Below are positions 19,053 to 27,416 of a DNA stretch of 64,000 nt, piece by piece. The DNA comes from Lactiplantibacillus daowaiensis (lineage in GTDB: Bacteria; Bacillota; Bacilli; Lactobacillales; Lactobacillaceae), in assembly GCF_005405085.1 (NCBI RefSeq), contig NZ_BJDJ01000004.1, forward strand, positions 1 to 64,000, given 5' to 3'. The notes below the pieces were generated by a model. The model worked only from the letters and a program-made list of their open reading frames with translations, had not been told where the DNA came from and searched no databases. The translations under genes were made by a program, and so were the position numbers. Each line of letters starts with the position of its first letter. Position 1 is the stretch's first letter.

Positions 19053-20492
19053 TTAAATTTTTTGTAAAAACAACTGGTCTAGCAAGGTTTCCCAGCTAGT
19101 AATTGGTGTCTGTTCAACTTTTGTTGCCGCTTGCAACCCTAACGTTTCAAGGGGTAAACTGCTCCCCGCACTTTGACAACATGTCGCCGTATGCGACGGC
19201 TTGGGTTCACCAAAGTGAGCTAACAATGTTGCCCGCCGACAAGTTGTCGTCTGCACATAAGCTAATAATTGCTGTAATTCACGTTGTTTTTGCTGTTGCC
19301 GCTCCGTAAACAACGCCTCAACTTGAGCCACCGAATACTGATGTTCCCAATAAAACTGTAAAACGGCGGCCAATTCATCTGGTGGGGTTTGCTGATGTTG
19401 AAACCGTTGATAGTCATTTTGGATTTGTGTCGTACTAGCAGCGGTCAACTCATTCAAATTGCGGACGAGTTGCTCATCTCCGGGCGCATACAACAACATG
19501 GCTAGTGATTGTTGACCATCACGACCCGCGCGACCAATTTCTTGCACATAGTCCGCTAACGTCGTCGGGAGATGATAATGAACGACCATGCGGATATCCG
19601 CTTTATTAATACCCATGCCAAAAGCGGACGTGGCGCAAATCACATCTAATTGGCCAGTCATAAACTGTTGTTGAATCTTGAAGCGATCTTCAGCCGATAA
19701 GCCAGCATGATATGCTGCGACCCGAAGTCCGGTCGTTTGTCGCAACCACTCAGCAATCAAATCAGTTTGTTTTTTCGAACTAAAATAAACAATTGCCGGC
19801 GTCGCCACGGTCGTTACTAGTTGCTGTAGCCGTTCACGCTTCGCGGCTTCATTGCTCACTTGTTCAACGGCCAAATAAATATTAGGGCGATTAACCGAGT
19901 ACACGACTTGTTTGGCCGTTGGGACTTGTAGTTGGGTCACGATATCTTGCCGGACTTGCGCCGTCGCCGTGGCAGTCAACATCAAGGTCAACGGTTGGCC
20001 TAATTGTTGTTTTAACTGGCCTAACCCTAAATAGTCCGGCCGAAAGTCTGGCCCCCAAGTCGAGATACAATGAGCTTCATCAACGACAAATAAGGCGATC
20101 TTGACCGTCTGTAATGCGGTTAATACGGCGGTCTGCTTCAGCATCTCTGGTGACACAAATAAAAACTTCACTTGTGCAAGATGGTTGAGGGTCGCTTGCC
20201 GCGTGCCAAAATCCACTTGTGACGTTAAAGCGGCCACTGCCTTTTCACCTTGATAGTTTAACCGGGCGACTTGGTCTTGCATGAGTGAAATCAGCGGTGA
20301 TACGACCACGACCAGTCCAGGCATCACCGTTCCCACGAACTGGTAAATCAAGGACTTCCCGGTCCCCGTCGGTAAAACAGCCAAAACATCTTGGTGCGTT
20401 AGTAACGCTGCAATAACCTCATACTGGCCCGGTCGGAATTCGTCAAAGCCATATTTTTGTTTTAATAACTGATAAATCTCACGCTGTTGCAC
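19053..20492 (-). CDS. recQ: RecQ-family ATP-dependent DNA helicase
   Basis: 479 residues from GTG 20492 (TGAGGTG upstream). Superfamily 2 motifs are complete: LPTGTGKSLIYQ (Walker A), VVDEAHCISTWGPDFRPDY (DEAH), TATATAQVRQDI, and QEIGRAGRDGQQ (motif VI with arginine finger). A Zn-binding-like Cys group is seen near the C-terminus (TTTCRRATLLAHFGEP, then ATCCQSA), but there is no HRDC domain, so it resembles the short RecS-type helicases. It overlaps the YpbB-like gene by 14 bp. Confidence 0.93.
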   Translation of the reverse strand: MQQREIYQLLKQKYGFDEFRPGQYEVIAALLTHQDVLAVLPTGTGKSLIYQFVGTVMPGLVVVVSPLISLMQDQVARLNYQGEKAVAALTSQVDFGTRQATLNHLAQVKFLFVSPEMLKQTAVLTALQTVKIALFVVDEAHCISTWGPDFRPDYLGLGQLKQQLGQPLTLMLTATATAQVRQDIVTQLQVPTAKQVVYSVNRPNIYLAVEQVSNEAAKRERLQQLVTTVATPAIVYFSSKKQTDLIAEWLRQTTGLRVAAYHAGLSAEDRFKIQQQFMTGQLDVICATSAFGMGINKADIRMVVHYHLPTTLADYVQEIGRAGRDGQQSLAMLLYAPGDEQLVRNLNELTAASTTQIQNDYQRFQHQQTPPDELAAVLQFYWEHQYSVAQVEALFTERQQQKQRELQQLLAYVQTTTCRRATLLAHFGEPKPSHTATCCQSAGSSLPLETLGLQAATKVEQTPITSWETLLDQLFLQKI

Positions 20493-21519
20493 GTTGACAC
20501 CTCATTATTTGATATAACCGGAAGCAAAAAAAATCTAGTGTCGGCGCAACCGATTGGACTTGCTCAAACCGCCACGTTGCCACTGATGCTGACTCACCAA
20601 ACACCGCAGTTAAGGGGGCGAGCAGCTCAGGCGTCAAAATCGTCTCAAAAGGAAATCCTGGCGTTAGAATCGCCGTTTCCAACAAATGCTCACGCACCGT
20701 GCTTAGCTTTAATCGGCGCTGAGTTGCAATCTGCGACAAATCTGCCGTTTGCTGAAACGCTTGGTAAGTCTGCCAAGCACTGGTACTAACGGGATTTGCC
20801 TTCACAAGTGGCTTAACCAAAGCCGCTAGTGGTCCGGTTGGCTGTTGACGTAACCACGCAACTAATTGGCAACTCAAATCCTTACGCATCACTAATATCT
20901 CGACTGGTGTCCGCTTAAATGCAGTTGCCAGTTGTTGATCCGTTTGCCCTGGAAAGTCATAGCCCGTCACACTATTCATAAAAATAGTCGCTTGTGTTGG
21001 TGCTAAGGTTGCTAAAAATGCATGTAGTTCGGTAACGACTTGCGTCACGATCATCGGCTTGCGCCACTGGCGAAACCAGCGTTTAACCGTTGCTTGGACA
21101 CCAGGATCCGTCGTAACGGGATAATAACGCTTCGTTTGATGGCTATATTCTGACACAACTTGTAACGCCAATTGGCTCAACGCTGTAAAGCGGCGCACAT
21201 CGGCTTGCCGGAATTGCTGCCAAGCAACTGGTTGATATAGTCGCTGCTGTAGCTCGGCTTGTTGCGCTTGACCGGCTGCCGTCAGTGCCAAGTAACCATC
21301 AGTTGGCGCCTGTAGCCAACCAGCCGCAATCAACGTTTGGGCCGCCGCTTCAAATTTCGCTAGCGGCACCCCATGCCAACTGTCGAGCCAAGCTAATTGC
21401 TGATAAGTTAAACCAGCAAATAACGTCGACACTGTTCGTCGGCCCCGACAGACATTATAGATGGCTTTGGCACGTCGTGGCTCGGTTGCAAACAGTAAGA
21501 GTAAATAATCGGCAAACAC
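20479..21519 (-). CDS. YpbB-like helix-turn-helix protein
   Basis: 346 residues from GTG 21519, which has AAGGGA nine bases upstream. The sequence is largely helical, with a C-terminal helix-turn-helix segment (QIATQRRLKLSTVREHLLE, about 295-313) like that of the YpbB family found before recQ in Bacillus. The family role is not established; coupling to recQ by a 14-bp overlap suggests a shared function in DNA repair or replication (inference). Confidence 0.8.
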   Translation of the reverse strand: MFADYLLLLFATEPRRAKAIYNVCRGRRTVSTLFAGLTYQQLAWLDSWHGVPLAKFEAAAQTLIAAGWLQAPTDGYLALTAAGQAQQAELQQRLYQPVAWQQFRQADVRRFTALSQLALQVVSEYSHQTKRYYPVTTDPGVQATVKRWFRQWRKPMIVTQVVTELHAFLATLAPTQATIFMNSVTGYDFPGQTDQQLATAFKRTPVEILVMRKDLSCQLVAWLRQQPTGPLAALVKPLVKANPVSTSAWQTYQAFQQTADLSQIATQRRLKLSTVREHLLETAILTPGFPFETILTPELLAPLTAVFGESASVATWRFEQVQSVAPTLDFFCFRLYQIMRCQRATA

Positions 21520-21615
21520 GCTGCCACGTCCCTTCAAAAAATAGTTAACATTAGCATAGCATGTTCAGCACCCCGACGCGAATGAAAGCCTAGGTCAGTC
21601 AAATCAATGGGAAAC

Positions 21616-21645
21616 AAAAAGAGCTTGGCCTTTAAGCCAAACTCC
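21616..21645 (-). terminator. intrinsic terminator of ribU
   Basis: The stem gagcttggcc/aagccaaactc (21621-21644) is followed on the minus strand by TTTTTG. It lies shortly after the ribU stop. Confidence 0.82.
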
Positions 21646-21660
21646 GTAAATTGCGCTGAT

Positions 21661-22251
21661 TTAGTGTGAGACGCGACTCAATAATTGATTTTGCTTACTT
21701 AACCACTTGGCTAACCGGTTATAAACTAACCAGAACACATTGCCGACCAGTAACCCTTTGATCAAGTTGAATGGTACAACGGCAACTAAGACTAAGTAAT
21801 TTAATGAAAAGCCCAGCTTCATTCCCATGACTTGCATATAGAATGGCAACACAAATGTTAAATTGGCTAACGATTCAATGACCGCCAGACCGATCGTCGC
21901 AATCCCGATTGCAATTGGCATCCGCCATTTTTCATTACCATGGTAGTACCGTAAGACTAAGCCAAATGCCAAGATCAAGACTGCTGAGCCCATAAAGCTG
22001 GCTAGTGAACCAATCAAGTCTGGTAGTGCAAAGCCTCGCATCGCTAAGTATAAGACTAATTTCAAAATAGTGATGGTAAACGCACCACCCATACCGAATA
22101 AAAATAGCCCAATCAAAATCGGAATATCCGAGAAATCAATCTTCATCCATGAAGCAATAGGGATGATTGGAAATTCCAGTAACATTAACACATATGCACA
22201 TGCGCCGAGTAAGGCAATGCCCACTAGTCGGCGTAACGTCGTTTGTTGCAT
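21661..22251 (-). CDS. ribU: riboflavin ECF transporter S component RibU
   Basis: 196 residues with about six membrane segments, matching the S-component fold. Seen is the family start LVGIALLGACAYVLMLLEFP and the helix IPILIGLFLFGMGGAF. It binds riboflavin and works with a shared energising module (EcfA, EcfA', EcfT) not encoded here. An FMN riboswitch lies directly upstream, which strongly supports riboflavin as the substrate. Ribosome site GGAGGG. Confidence 0.95.
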   Translation of the reverse strand: MQQTTLRRLVGIALLGACAYVLMLLEFPIIPIASWMKIDFSDIPILIGLFLFGMGGAFTITILKLVLYLAMRGFALPDLIGSLASFMGSAVLILAFGLVLRYYHGNEKWRMPIAIGIATIGLAVIESLANLTFVLPFYMQVMGMKLGFSLNYLVLVAVVPFNLIKGLLVGNVFWLVYNRLAKWLSKQNQLLSRVSH

Positions 22252-22303
22252 AACGCACCCTCCTATGGGTCATCTTCATTATGAACCGCATTGCCATAAG
22301 CCA

Positions 22304-22492
22304 TCAAAAAAACTCGTCCTGAAAACGCTTCCGTTTCATCAGGGCGAGTTATTTGCAAGTTCATGTCAAATAAGCTCGATCTTCTTTATACCAGACTTTA
22401 ACTGTCGGCTTTGGAATTACACCAAATCACTATATGTTGCATAGGTCGCGGGCTTTAACCGCCGGTCGGGAATTACACCCTGCCCTGAAGAT
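22304..22492 (-). promoter_or_regulatory. FMN riboswitch (RFN element) with terminator switch
   Basis: The aptamer spans 22379-22492: P1 arms ATCTTC/GAAGAT close conserved blocks GGGCAGGGTG, AATTCCCGACCGGCGGT, AGCCCGCGA and AAGCCGACAGT. Downstream, CGAGCTTATTTG (22367-22378) can pair with GCAAATAACTCG (22345-22356) as an antiterminator, which shares bases with a terminator stem (22312-22322 with 22339-22349) ending in seven to eight T. FMN binding is expected to favour termination and lower ribU expression. Confidence 0.96.
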
Positions 22493-22552
22493 GAACCAAT
22501 ATAAAATTTTTTACAACTACATCTTAACCAATTTCCATCAACAATGCAAGCG

Positions 22553-23269
22553 CTATCTTTCGCCCTTTAGTTTACTAATTTCAATTGGCTTTAACTTACG
22601 ATACTCCCCAGGCTGCAAACTTTGCAAGTCTAAGATACCGTATCGTTCCCGTTTTAACTTCGTAACGGGGTGACCGACGGCTGCCAGCATCTTCTTAACT
22701 TGATGATTATGTCCTTCATGAATCGTCAATTGAACCAAGGCATTGTTTTTCTTGTGGTCGCTATCCAACAAGTTGGACTTGGCTGGCGCGGTTGTGCGCC
22801 CATCAATTTCGACCCCCAACCGCAATTGCTTTAAATCAGCATTGGTTGGCACCCCTTCAACTTTAGCCAAATAAGTCTTTTTGACTTCATACTTTGGATG
22901 CGTTAACCGGTTCGCTAAGGCACCATCATTCGTCATAATTAAGAGTCCTGACGTATCATAATCTAAACGACCGACTGGATAGATCCGTTCTGGAACATCT
23001 TCAAAGAAGTCTAAAACTGTTTTACGACCCTTTTCATCATGCACGGTCGTCACCACACCACGTGGTTTGTAAAATAAATAATAGACCAATTTTTCGGCCA
23101 TCACTGGTAAACCATCAACTTCAATTTGGTCACTTGGTTCAACTTTGACACCAAGCGTCGTGACCGTTTTACCGTTGACTTTGACGTGACCTGAAGTAAT
23201 CAAAACTTCAGACTTACGCCGTGAAGCCACCCCTGCTTCGGCCATAACTTTTTGTAATCGTTCTGCCAT
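22553..23269 (-). CDS. rluB: 23S rRNA pseudouridine synthase, RluB family
   Basis: 238 residues: an N-terminal S4 RNA-binding domain (LQKVMAEAGVASRRKSEVLI), then the RsuA/RluB catalytic domain with the motif PVGRLDYDTSGLLIMTNDG holding the catalytic Asp. The expected product is pseudouridine in helix 89 of 23S rRNA. It is two bases after scpB, the last gene of the scpAB operon. No terminator follows; the ribU riboswitch begins 60 bp downstream. Confidence 0.93.
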   Translation of the reverse strand: MAERLQKVMAEAGVASRRKSEVLITSGHVKVNGKTVTTLGVKVEPSDQIEVDGLPVMAEKLVYYLFYKPRGVVTTVHDEKGRKTVLDFFEDVPERIYPVGRLDYDTSGLLIMTNDGALANRLTHPKYEVKKTYLAKVEGVPTNADLKQLRLGVEIDGRTTAPAKSNLLDSDHKKNNALVQLTIHEGHNHQVKKMLAAVGHPVTKLKRERYGILDLQSLQPGEYRKLKPIEISKLKGER

Positions 23270-23271
23270 TG

Positions 23272-23883
23272 TTATTCCTCACTATCTGATTTTGTGTCTG
23301 CACCCGTTAATTTATCTTGAAAGGCGGTTAAAAAGAGATCCGTTTCTGGTGCCGGATGTTCCGTATCGGTCAATGCATCTAAATCAATGGCCGGTAAGTC
23401 GTCTAATGCTTTTAAGCCAAAATAATCTAAAAACAATTCCGTCGTCCCATACAAAATCGGCCGGCCGGGCTCATTCAAGCGCCCCGTTTCGGTCACTAAT
23501 TGCCGCAAAACTAATTTTTGAATCGTTGACCCACTTTGAACCCCACGAATCTCATCGATCTCAATTCGGGTCAATGGTTGCCGATACGCAATAATCGCCA
23601 AAACTTCTAACGAAGCCTGTGACAAATTCGTCGTTAACGGTGCTTCAAAGTATTTCTTCAAGACTGGCGCAACGGCCGCTTTAGTCGCCAACCGATACGT
23701 ACTGGCCGTCGATAAGATCATCAACGCACTGTCACTATCCTGCTCATACTTCGCCGCCAAATCGGTCAACAACGTATTAATCGCTGGTTTGGCAAACCCT
23801 GTCGCATGTTCGATTTCAGCTACAGTAATGCCTTCGTCGCCCGCCACAAATAACAAGGCTTCAATTTGTTCAATGTTCGTCAT
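23272..23883 (-). CDS. scpB: segregation and condensation protein B
   Basis: 203 residues from ATG 23883 (AGGA eight bases upstream); an ATG nine bases earlier is also possible. It carries two winged-helix domains ([14 protein letters not shown] and [23 protein letters not shown]) and an acidic tail. It binds the ScpA kleisin in the SMC condensin complex. It overlaps the end of scpA by about 14 bp, giving coupled translation. Confidence 0.96.
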   Translation of the reverse strand: MTNIEQIEALLFVAGDEGITVAEIEHATGFAKPAINTLLTDLAAKYEQDSDSALMILSTASTYRLATKAAVAPVLKKYFEAPLTTNLSQASLEVLAIIAYRQPLTRIEIDEIRGVQSGSTIQKLVLRQLVTETGRLNEPGRPILYGTTELFLDYFGLKALDDLPAIDLDALTDTEHPAPETDLFLTAFQDKLTGADTKSDSEE

Positions 23884-24634
23884 CGTGCTCATCCTGTCGT
23901 AAATATAAGTGTAACGGCCCCATCGGATCAGTTTGCGTCAATTTTAACTGGGCTTGTTTCGTTAATTCTAACACGGCCATAAATGTCGTGACGAGCATCT
24001 CGTCACTGGCATCCGCTGTAAATAGCAACGCAAAATCAGTGCCTTGAGGGCGTTGTTGTAACTGAGTTGTAATTTGGTGCATCCGATCTTCAATACTGAT
24101 GGGATCAGCAGTGACCGTCTTAATTAACGGCCGCGCCCGTCGACGTTTGGCCACTAATTGTCGAAAAGCTGCTTGTAAATCAGCCACGGTAATACCTGCA
24201 GTTAACGTCGGTACTGGTAGTTCAGTCGGCACTGATGCCGCCTCACGGGTAAAGTGTTGGTGACGCGCTTGTTCTTTAACCCGCAACTCACCAGCGGCCT
24301 CTTGATACACTTTATAGGCCAGCAATTCTGCCACCAACGAATCTCTTGGATCATCGCTGTCAGCCTCATCATCATCGGGTTCGGTTGCCGGCTGCGGCAA
24401 TAAATAACGACTTTTAATCGTCATTAATGTCGCTGCCATAACCAAATAATCCCCAGCAATATCTAATTGTAACTGTTGCATCGAATGTAAGTAGTCCAAA
24501 TACTGCTGCGTGATGGCAGCAATCGGGATATCATAAATATCCATCTTGTTTTGCCGAATCAAATGCAAAAGTAAATCGAGGGGACCCTCAAATTCTGAAA
24601 TCTTAATTGTGATTGGTTGTTCGTTGTTTGTCAC
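23870..24634 (-). CDS. scpA: segregation and condensation protein A
   Basis: 254 residues from GTG 24634, preceded by GGGAG at seven bases. The kleisin N-terminus is clear ([22 protein letters not shown]), followed by [10 protein letters not shown], an acidic linker, and a C-terminal winged helix ([20 protein letters not shown]) that binds the SMC head. It overlaps the ribT-like gene upstream and scpB downstream, so the three are translationally linked. Confidence 0.96.
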   Translation of the reverse strand: MTNNEQPITIKISEFEGPLDLLLHLIRQNKMDIYDIPIAAITQQYLDYLHSMQQLQLDIAGDYLVMAATLMTIKSRYLLPQPATEPDDDEADSDDPRDSLVAELLAYKVYQEAAGELRVKEQARHQHFTREAASVPTELPVPTLTAGITVADLQAAFRQLVAKRRRARPLIKTVTADPISIEDRMHQITTQLQQRPQGTDFALLFTADASDEMLVTTFMAVLELTKQAQLKLTQTDPMGPLHLYLRQDEHDDEH

Positions 24635-24983
24635 GGTTTCGCTCCCATTCACCAATAATTGGGGCCATTTCTAGCGTACCCATCACCCGCTTTGTTGGAT
24701 ATAACGTCGCTAATTCATCTAGCATCTGACCTTGATTAGCCGTTGTTCGATCTTCCGGTGATAACGAGTCGTGGCGGACTAACACGAAGTCCGAACCAAT
24801 TTCAATCCCGATTACCCCACTAAAATCACCGTCGGCTTTACGCCACAGTAACAGTTGGTGATCATCGGTCGCTTGATACCATTGCATTTCAGTTTTCAAG
24901 TGACTTAAATCTTTAAAATCAGGAATAAACGATAATAAGCCCATCGCGACTTTTTCATAATCCTTGCGATATTTGACTAACAT
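24603..24983 (-). CDS. ribT: RibT-like protein (GNAT acetyltransferase-like)
   Basis: 126 residues. It starts MLVKYRKDYEKVAMGLLSFIPDFKDL, a segment typical of RibT-family proteins located next to scpA in Firmicutes. The middle (GVIGIEIGSDFVLVRHDSLSPEDR) fits a small GNAT-like fold. The family is often named for riboflavin synthesis, but its reaction is not established and no rib synthesis gene is nearby. It lies between xerD (15 bp) and scpA (overlap). Confidence 0.78.
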   Translation of the reverse strand: MLVKYRKDYEKVAMGLLSFIPDFKDLSHLKTEMQWYQATDDHQLLLWRKADGDFSGVIGIEIGSDFVLVRHDSLSPEDRTTANQGQMLDELATLYPTKRVMGTLEMAPIIGEWERNRDKQRTTNHN

Positions 24984-24998
24984 CTCAATCCTCCTCGA

Positions 24999-25916
24999 CT
25001 ACGCCCGGGGATGAAATTTTTGATAAACTTCCGCCAAGCGTTTCTTCGTAATATGCGTATAAATCTGGGTCGTTGATATATCAGCATGCCCTAGTAATTC
25101 TTGAACGACCCGTAAGTCAGCACCATTCTCTAAAATATGCGTCGCAAACGAATGGCGCAACGTATGTGGGGTAACGTTTTTTTCAATCCCCGCGGCTTTT
25201 ACTTCGGCCTTCAAGTTCTTCCAAACCCCTTGGCGGGTTAACTGACCGCCATGATTATTTAAAAAAATGTAATCATTGCGCCGTTTAGGACTCGCCAGCT
25301 TGGGCCGGGCGGTTTTTAAATACTGTTCAACAAAGTCAATCGCCACATCCCCGATTGGAATGATACGTTCTTTATCGCCCTTCCCAATCGTTTGAATCAA
25401 CCCCAAGTCCAGATGCAAATCATCTAACGTTAGATTAATCGTTTCACTGACTCGCAGACCCGTTGCATACATCACTTCTAATAACGCGCGATCACGTAGG
25501 CCTAATGGTGTCTCTAACTTCGGCACCGCCAATAAGCGTTCCACTTCATGTGCCGATAAAACTTGTGGCAAATGTTGGGCACGTTTAGGCGTGTCGATTT
25601 TCAGCATCGGATCACTGTCGATTTGATGCCGTTGCGCCAAATATTGAAAAAACTTCCGCAAACTTGATACCGTGTGGATAATCGTATTACGCGATTTACC
25701 GCCTTCATCTAAAACTTGTAAGTAGTTTAAGATGACGTAGCGATCAACTTGGGTAAACGTCGTCAATTTTTGCGTGCTTAAATAACCACAAAATTCAGTT
25801 AAATCTTGCCGATAACTTTTAATACTATTAGTGACCAACCCCCGCTCGACCCGCAAAAAGTGCAAGTAATCCGCGAGTTGATCCTGCATAGCTTGATTAA
25901 TCGTTGGTTTCGTCAT
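24999..25916 (-). CDS. xerD: site-specific tyrosine recombinase XerD
   Basis: 305 residues from ATG 25916; this overlaps the cvfB-like gene by 20 bases. The N-terminal SAM-like DNA-binding domain (YLHFLRVERGLVTNSIKSY) precedes the catalytic domain with Arg in MYATGLRVSE, Lys in GKGDKERIIP, the HTLRHSFATH box, HADISTTQIYTH and the nucleophile Tyr in IYTHIT. It resolves chromosome dimers at dif with XerC/XerS. Position next to scpAB supports XerD rather than a mobile-element integrase. Confidence 0.95.
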   Translation of the reverse strand: MTKPTINQAMQDQLADYLHFLRVERGLVTNSIKSYRQDLTEFCGYLSTQKLTTFTQVDRYVILNYLQVLDEGGKSRNTIIHTVSSLRKFFQYLAQRHQIDSDPMLKIDTPKRAQHLPQVLSAHEVERLLAVPKLETPLGLRDRALLEVMYATGLRVSETINLTLDDLHLDLGLIQTIGKGDKERIIPIGDVAIDFVEQYLKTARPKLASPKRRNDYIFLNNHGGQLTRQGVWKNLKAEVKAAGIEKNVTPHTLRHSFATHILENGADLRVVQELLGHADISTTQIYTHITKKRLAEVYQKFHPRA

Positions 25917-26796
25917 CAGTGTCAGCTTCAATCAATTTGATTTCACCAGGTTGTTGACTAATTAACCGGTTCTTTAACAAATTACCAACGGCCCGCTTGA
26001 ACTGTGATTTACTAATCCCAAAGTAAGTCCGAATATCTTCAGGATCACTCTTATCCCAGAATGGCAACGTATGATTGGCTTGGTGTTGCAACGCTGCTAA
26101 TAACATTTGCGCATCATCGCCAATTTCTTCATAACCACGGGGCTTTAAGGACAAGTTCAATTCACCATCACGTAAGTGACCGATAACCCGTGCTTTCACA
26201 TGTTGACCCAAACGTGGTTCTTGATCACGTTCAGAAGGATGAACGAAGCCCAAATAGCCATCATCGGTAATCACGGAAGTACCCGCCATTTTCAACCGGA
26301 AGACCGTTGCCATCGTATCGGCATTTTTAAGCCCGGCCCGGTCATATGGTTTAGCCATTTCAGCGAAGACACTTTGATCAGCCAACGTGCCCCATAAGCG
26401 TTGCTTATTGTCACGAGTTAATTTAACCAGTAAACGGTCATCTTTTTTCGGCCACAAGCGACTAATTGTTGGTAATTCATCCAATGAAACAACTAAATCC
26501 TTGTTTGGTAAACCAACATCAACAAAGACGCCTAAATCATGCCGGGTCCGAACGACGGTCCCCCAAACATAATGTTCAAAAGAAATTTCAGGGACAAAAC
26601 GTGTTAGCTGTAAGTGATGATCTTCATTTTCGTAGACAAACCCTTCATACAAACCACCAATATGTAATGGCTTTTCTGGTTCCATCTTGTCGACCCATAA
26701 AGTCTCGCCTTCAACTTGAACAAAATAGGCGTCATCGTTTTCATCTGTAACTTTGGCCGTGACGACCGTTCCAATAATACTTTCCATCTTTATCAT
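25897..26796 (-). CDS. cvfB: CvfB/YitL family S1-domain RNA-binding protein
   Basis: 299 residues, with S1-like OB domains (for example EHYVWGTVVRTRHDLGVFVDVGL) and a C-terminal winged helix (FGISKSQFKRAVGNLLKNRLI). CvfB homologues bind RNA and influence virulence or stress gene expression in staphylococci; the role here is unproven. AAGGAG lies 3 bases before the first ATG and 12 before a second in-frame ATG (26787), so the start is ambiguous by three residues. First gene of the xerD-ribT-scpAB-rluB operon. Confidence 0.9.
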   Translation of the reverse strand: MIKMESIIGTVVTAKVTDENDDAYFVQVEGETLWVDKMEPEKPLHIGGLYEGFVYENEDHHLQLTRFVPEISFEHYVWGTVVRTRHDLGVFVDVGLPNKDLVVSLDELPTISRLWPKKDDRLLVKLTRDNKQRLWGTLADQSVFAEMAKPYDRAGLKNADTMATVFRLKMAGTSVITDDGYLGFVHPSERDQEPRLGQHVKARVIGHLRDGELNLSLKPRGYEEIGDDAQMLLAALQHQANHTLPFWDKSDPEDIRTYFGISKSQFKRAVGNLLKNRLISQQPGEIKLIEADTDDETND

Positions 26797-26809
26797 TAGC
26801 TCCTTAATA

Positions 26810-27268
26810 TCATTGCAAACTTAAATGCAAGACTTGAATAATGCAATAGGTGATACCAGCGGCAATAATGGGCCCAGCAGCGATGCCTTTTAGTAAGACA
26901 ACGCCCATGATGGTCCCGAAGACCAGTGCCACCGTAATTTCTGGTGATGCTGATAGCAAGCCCACCCCATGAAATGACAATACTGATACCAACACCCCAC
27001 AGGCAACGGCAATCCAACCAACCGGTGATTTAAACGCATGCCACAAATCACGAAAGCCGATTTGACCAGTCGCAATCGGAATTAGGATTGCCACCGTAAT
27101 CACCGTGACGCCCCAGTTAATTCCTTTTTGACCAATCGTGGTCAACAACTTACTCGTGTTCGGAATCAATTTAATAATTAACACAACCACCGTGGCAATT
27201 TGTAAGGACTGATTTTTCCCTAACCAAGCGACCACTAAGATTGCACCTAAAAATAGCCAACTTTCCAT
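26810..27268 (-). CDS. DUF441 / UPF0756 membrane protein
   Basis: 152 residues, almost wholly hydrophobic with about four or five membrane segments ([16 protein letters not shown] at the start, [17 protein letters not shown] at the end). The family is widespread in Firmicutes, often beside pyk, and has no known function. It is 13 bp upstream of the cvfB-like gene and follows pyk, from which it is separated by a terminator and a short leader with a T-box-like motif. Confidence 0.87.
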   Translation of the reverse strand: MESWLFLGAILVVAWLGKNQSLQIATVVVLIIKLIPNTSKLLTTIGQKGINWGVTVITVAILIPIATGQIGFRDLWHAFKSPVGWIAVACGVLVSVLSFHGVGLLSASPEITVALVFGTIMGVVLLKGIAAGPIIAAGITYCIIQVLHLSLQ

Positions 27269-27314
27269 ACGACACCTCTCGTGATATTAATTGTAACTGA
27301 AAACGTGCTCGATA

Positions 27315-27328
27315 GCGAGGTTCCACCC
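27315..27328 (-). promoter_or_regulatory. T-box-like antiterminator motif (possible relic)
   Basis: Reads GGGTGGAACCTCGC on the minus strand, one base from the T-box core GGGTGGNACCGCG seen in full T-boxes elsewhere in the window. Only about 40 nt separate it from the pyk terminator, too short for a Stem I, and no strong terminator follows (only CTCG/CGAG). It is either a relic or a chance match. Confidence 0.35.
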
Positions 27329-27363
27329 GATTTTATTCAGGCTACACGCTTAATCCTATGTAT

Positions 27364-27392
27364 ATAAAAAGCCGTCGCAAACGCGACGACTT
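27364..27392 (-). terminator. intrinsic terminator of pyk
   Basis: A stem agtcgtcgcg/cgcgacggct-type pairing (27370-27391) is followed on the minus strand by TTTTT. It comes about 25 bases after the pyk stop. Confidence 0.88.
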
Positions 27393-27416
27393 TTCATCAT
27401 CAAATTAAATTTGATT

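Noticed and set aside
24999-25916. Tyrosine recombinase as sign of a prophage or integrative element
   Set aside because: Its position in the scpAB operon and full XerD length mark it as the housekeeping dimer-resolution enzyme; no phage genes or att repeats are seen.
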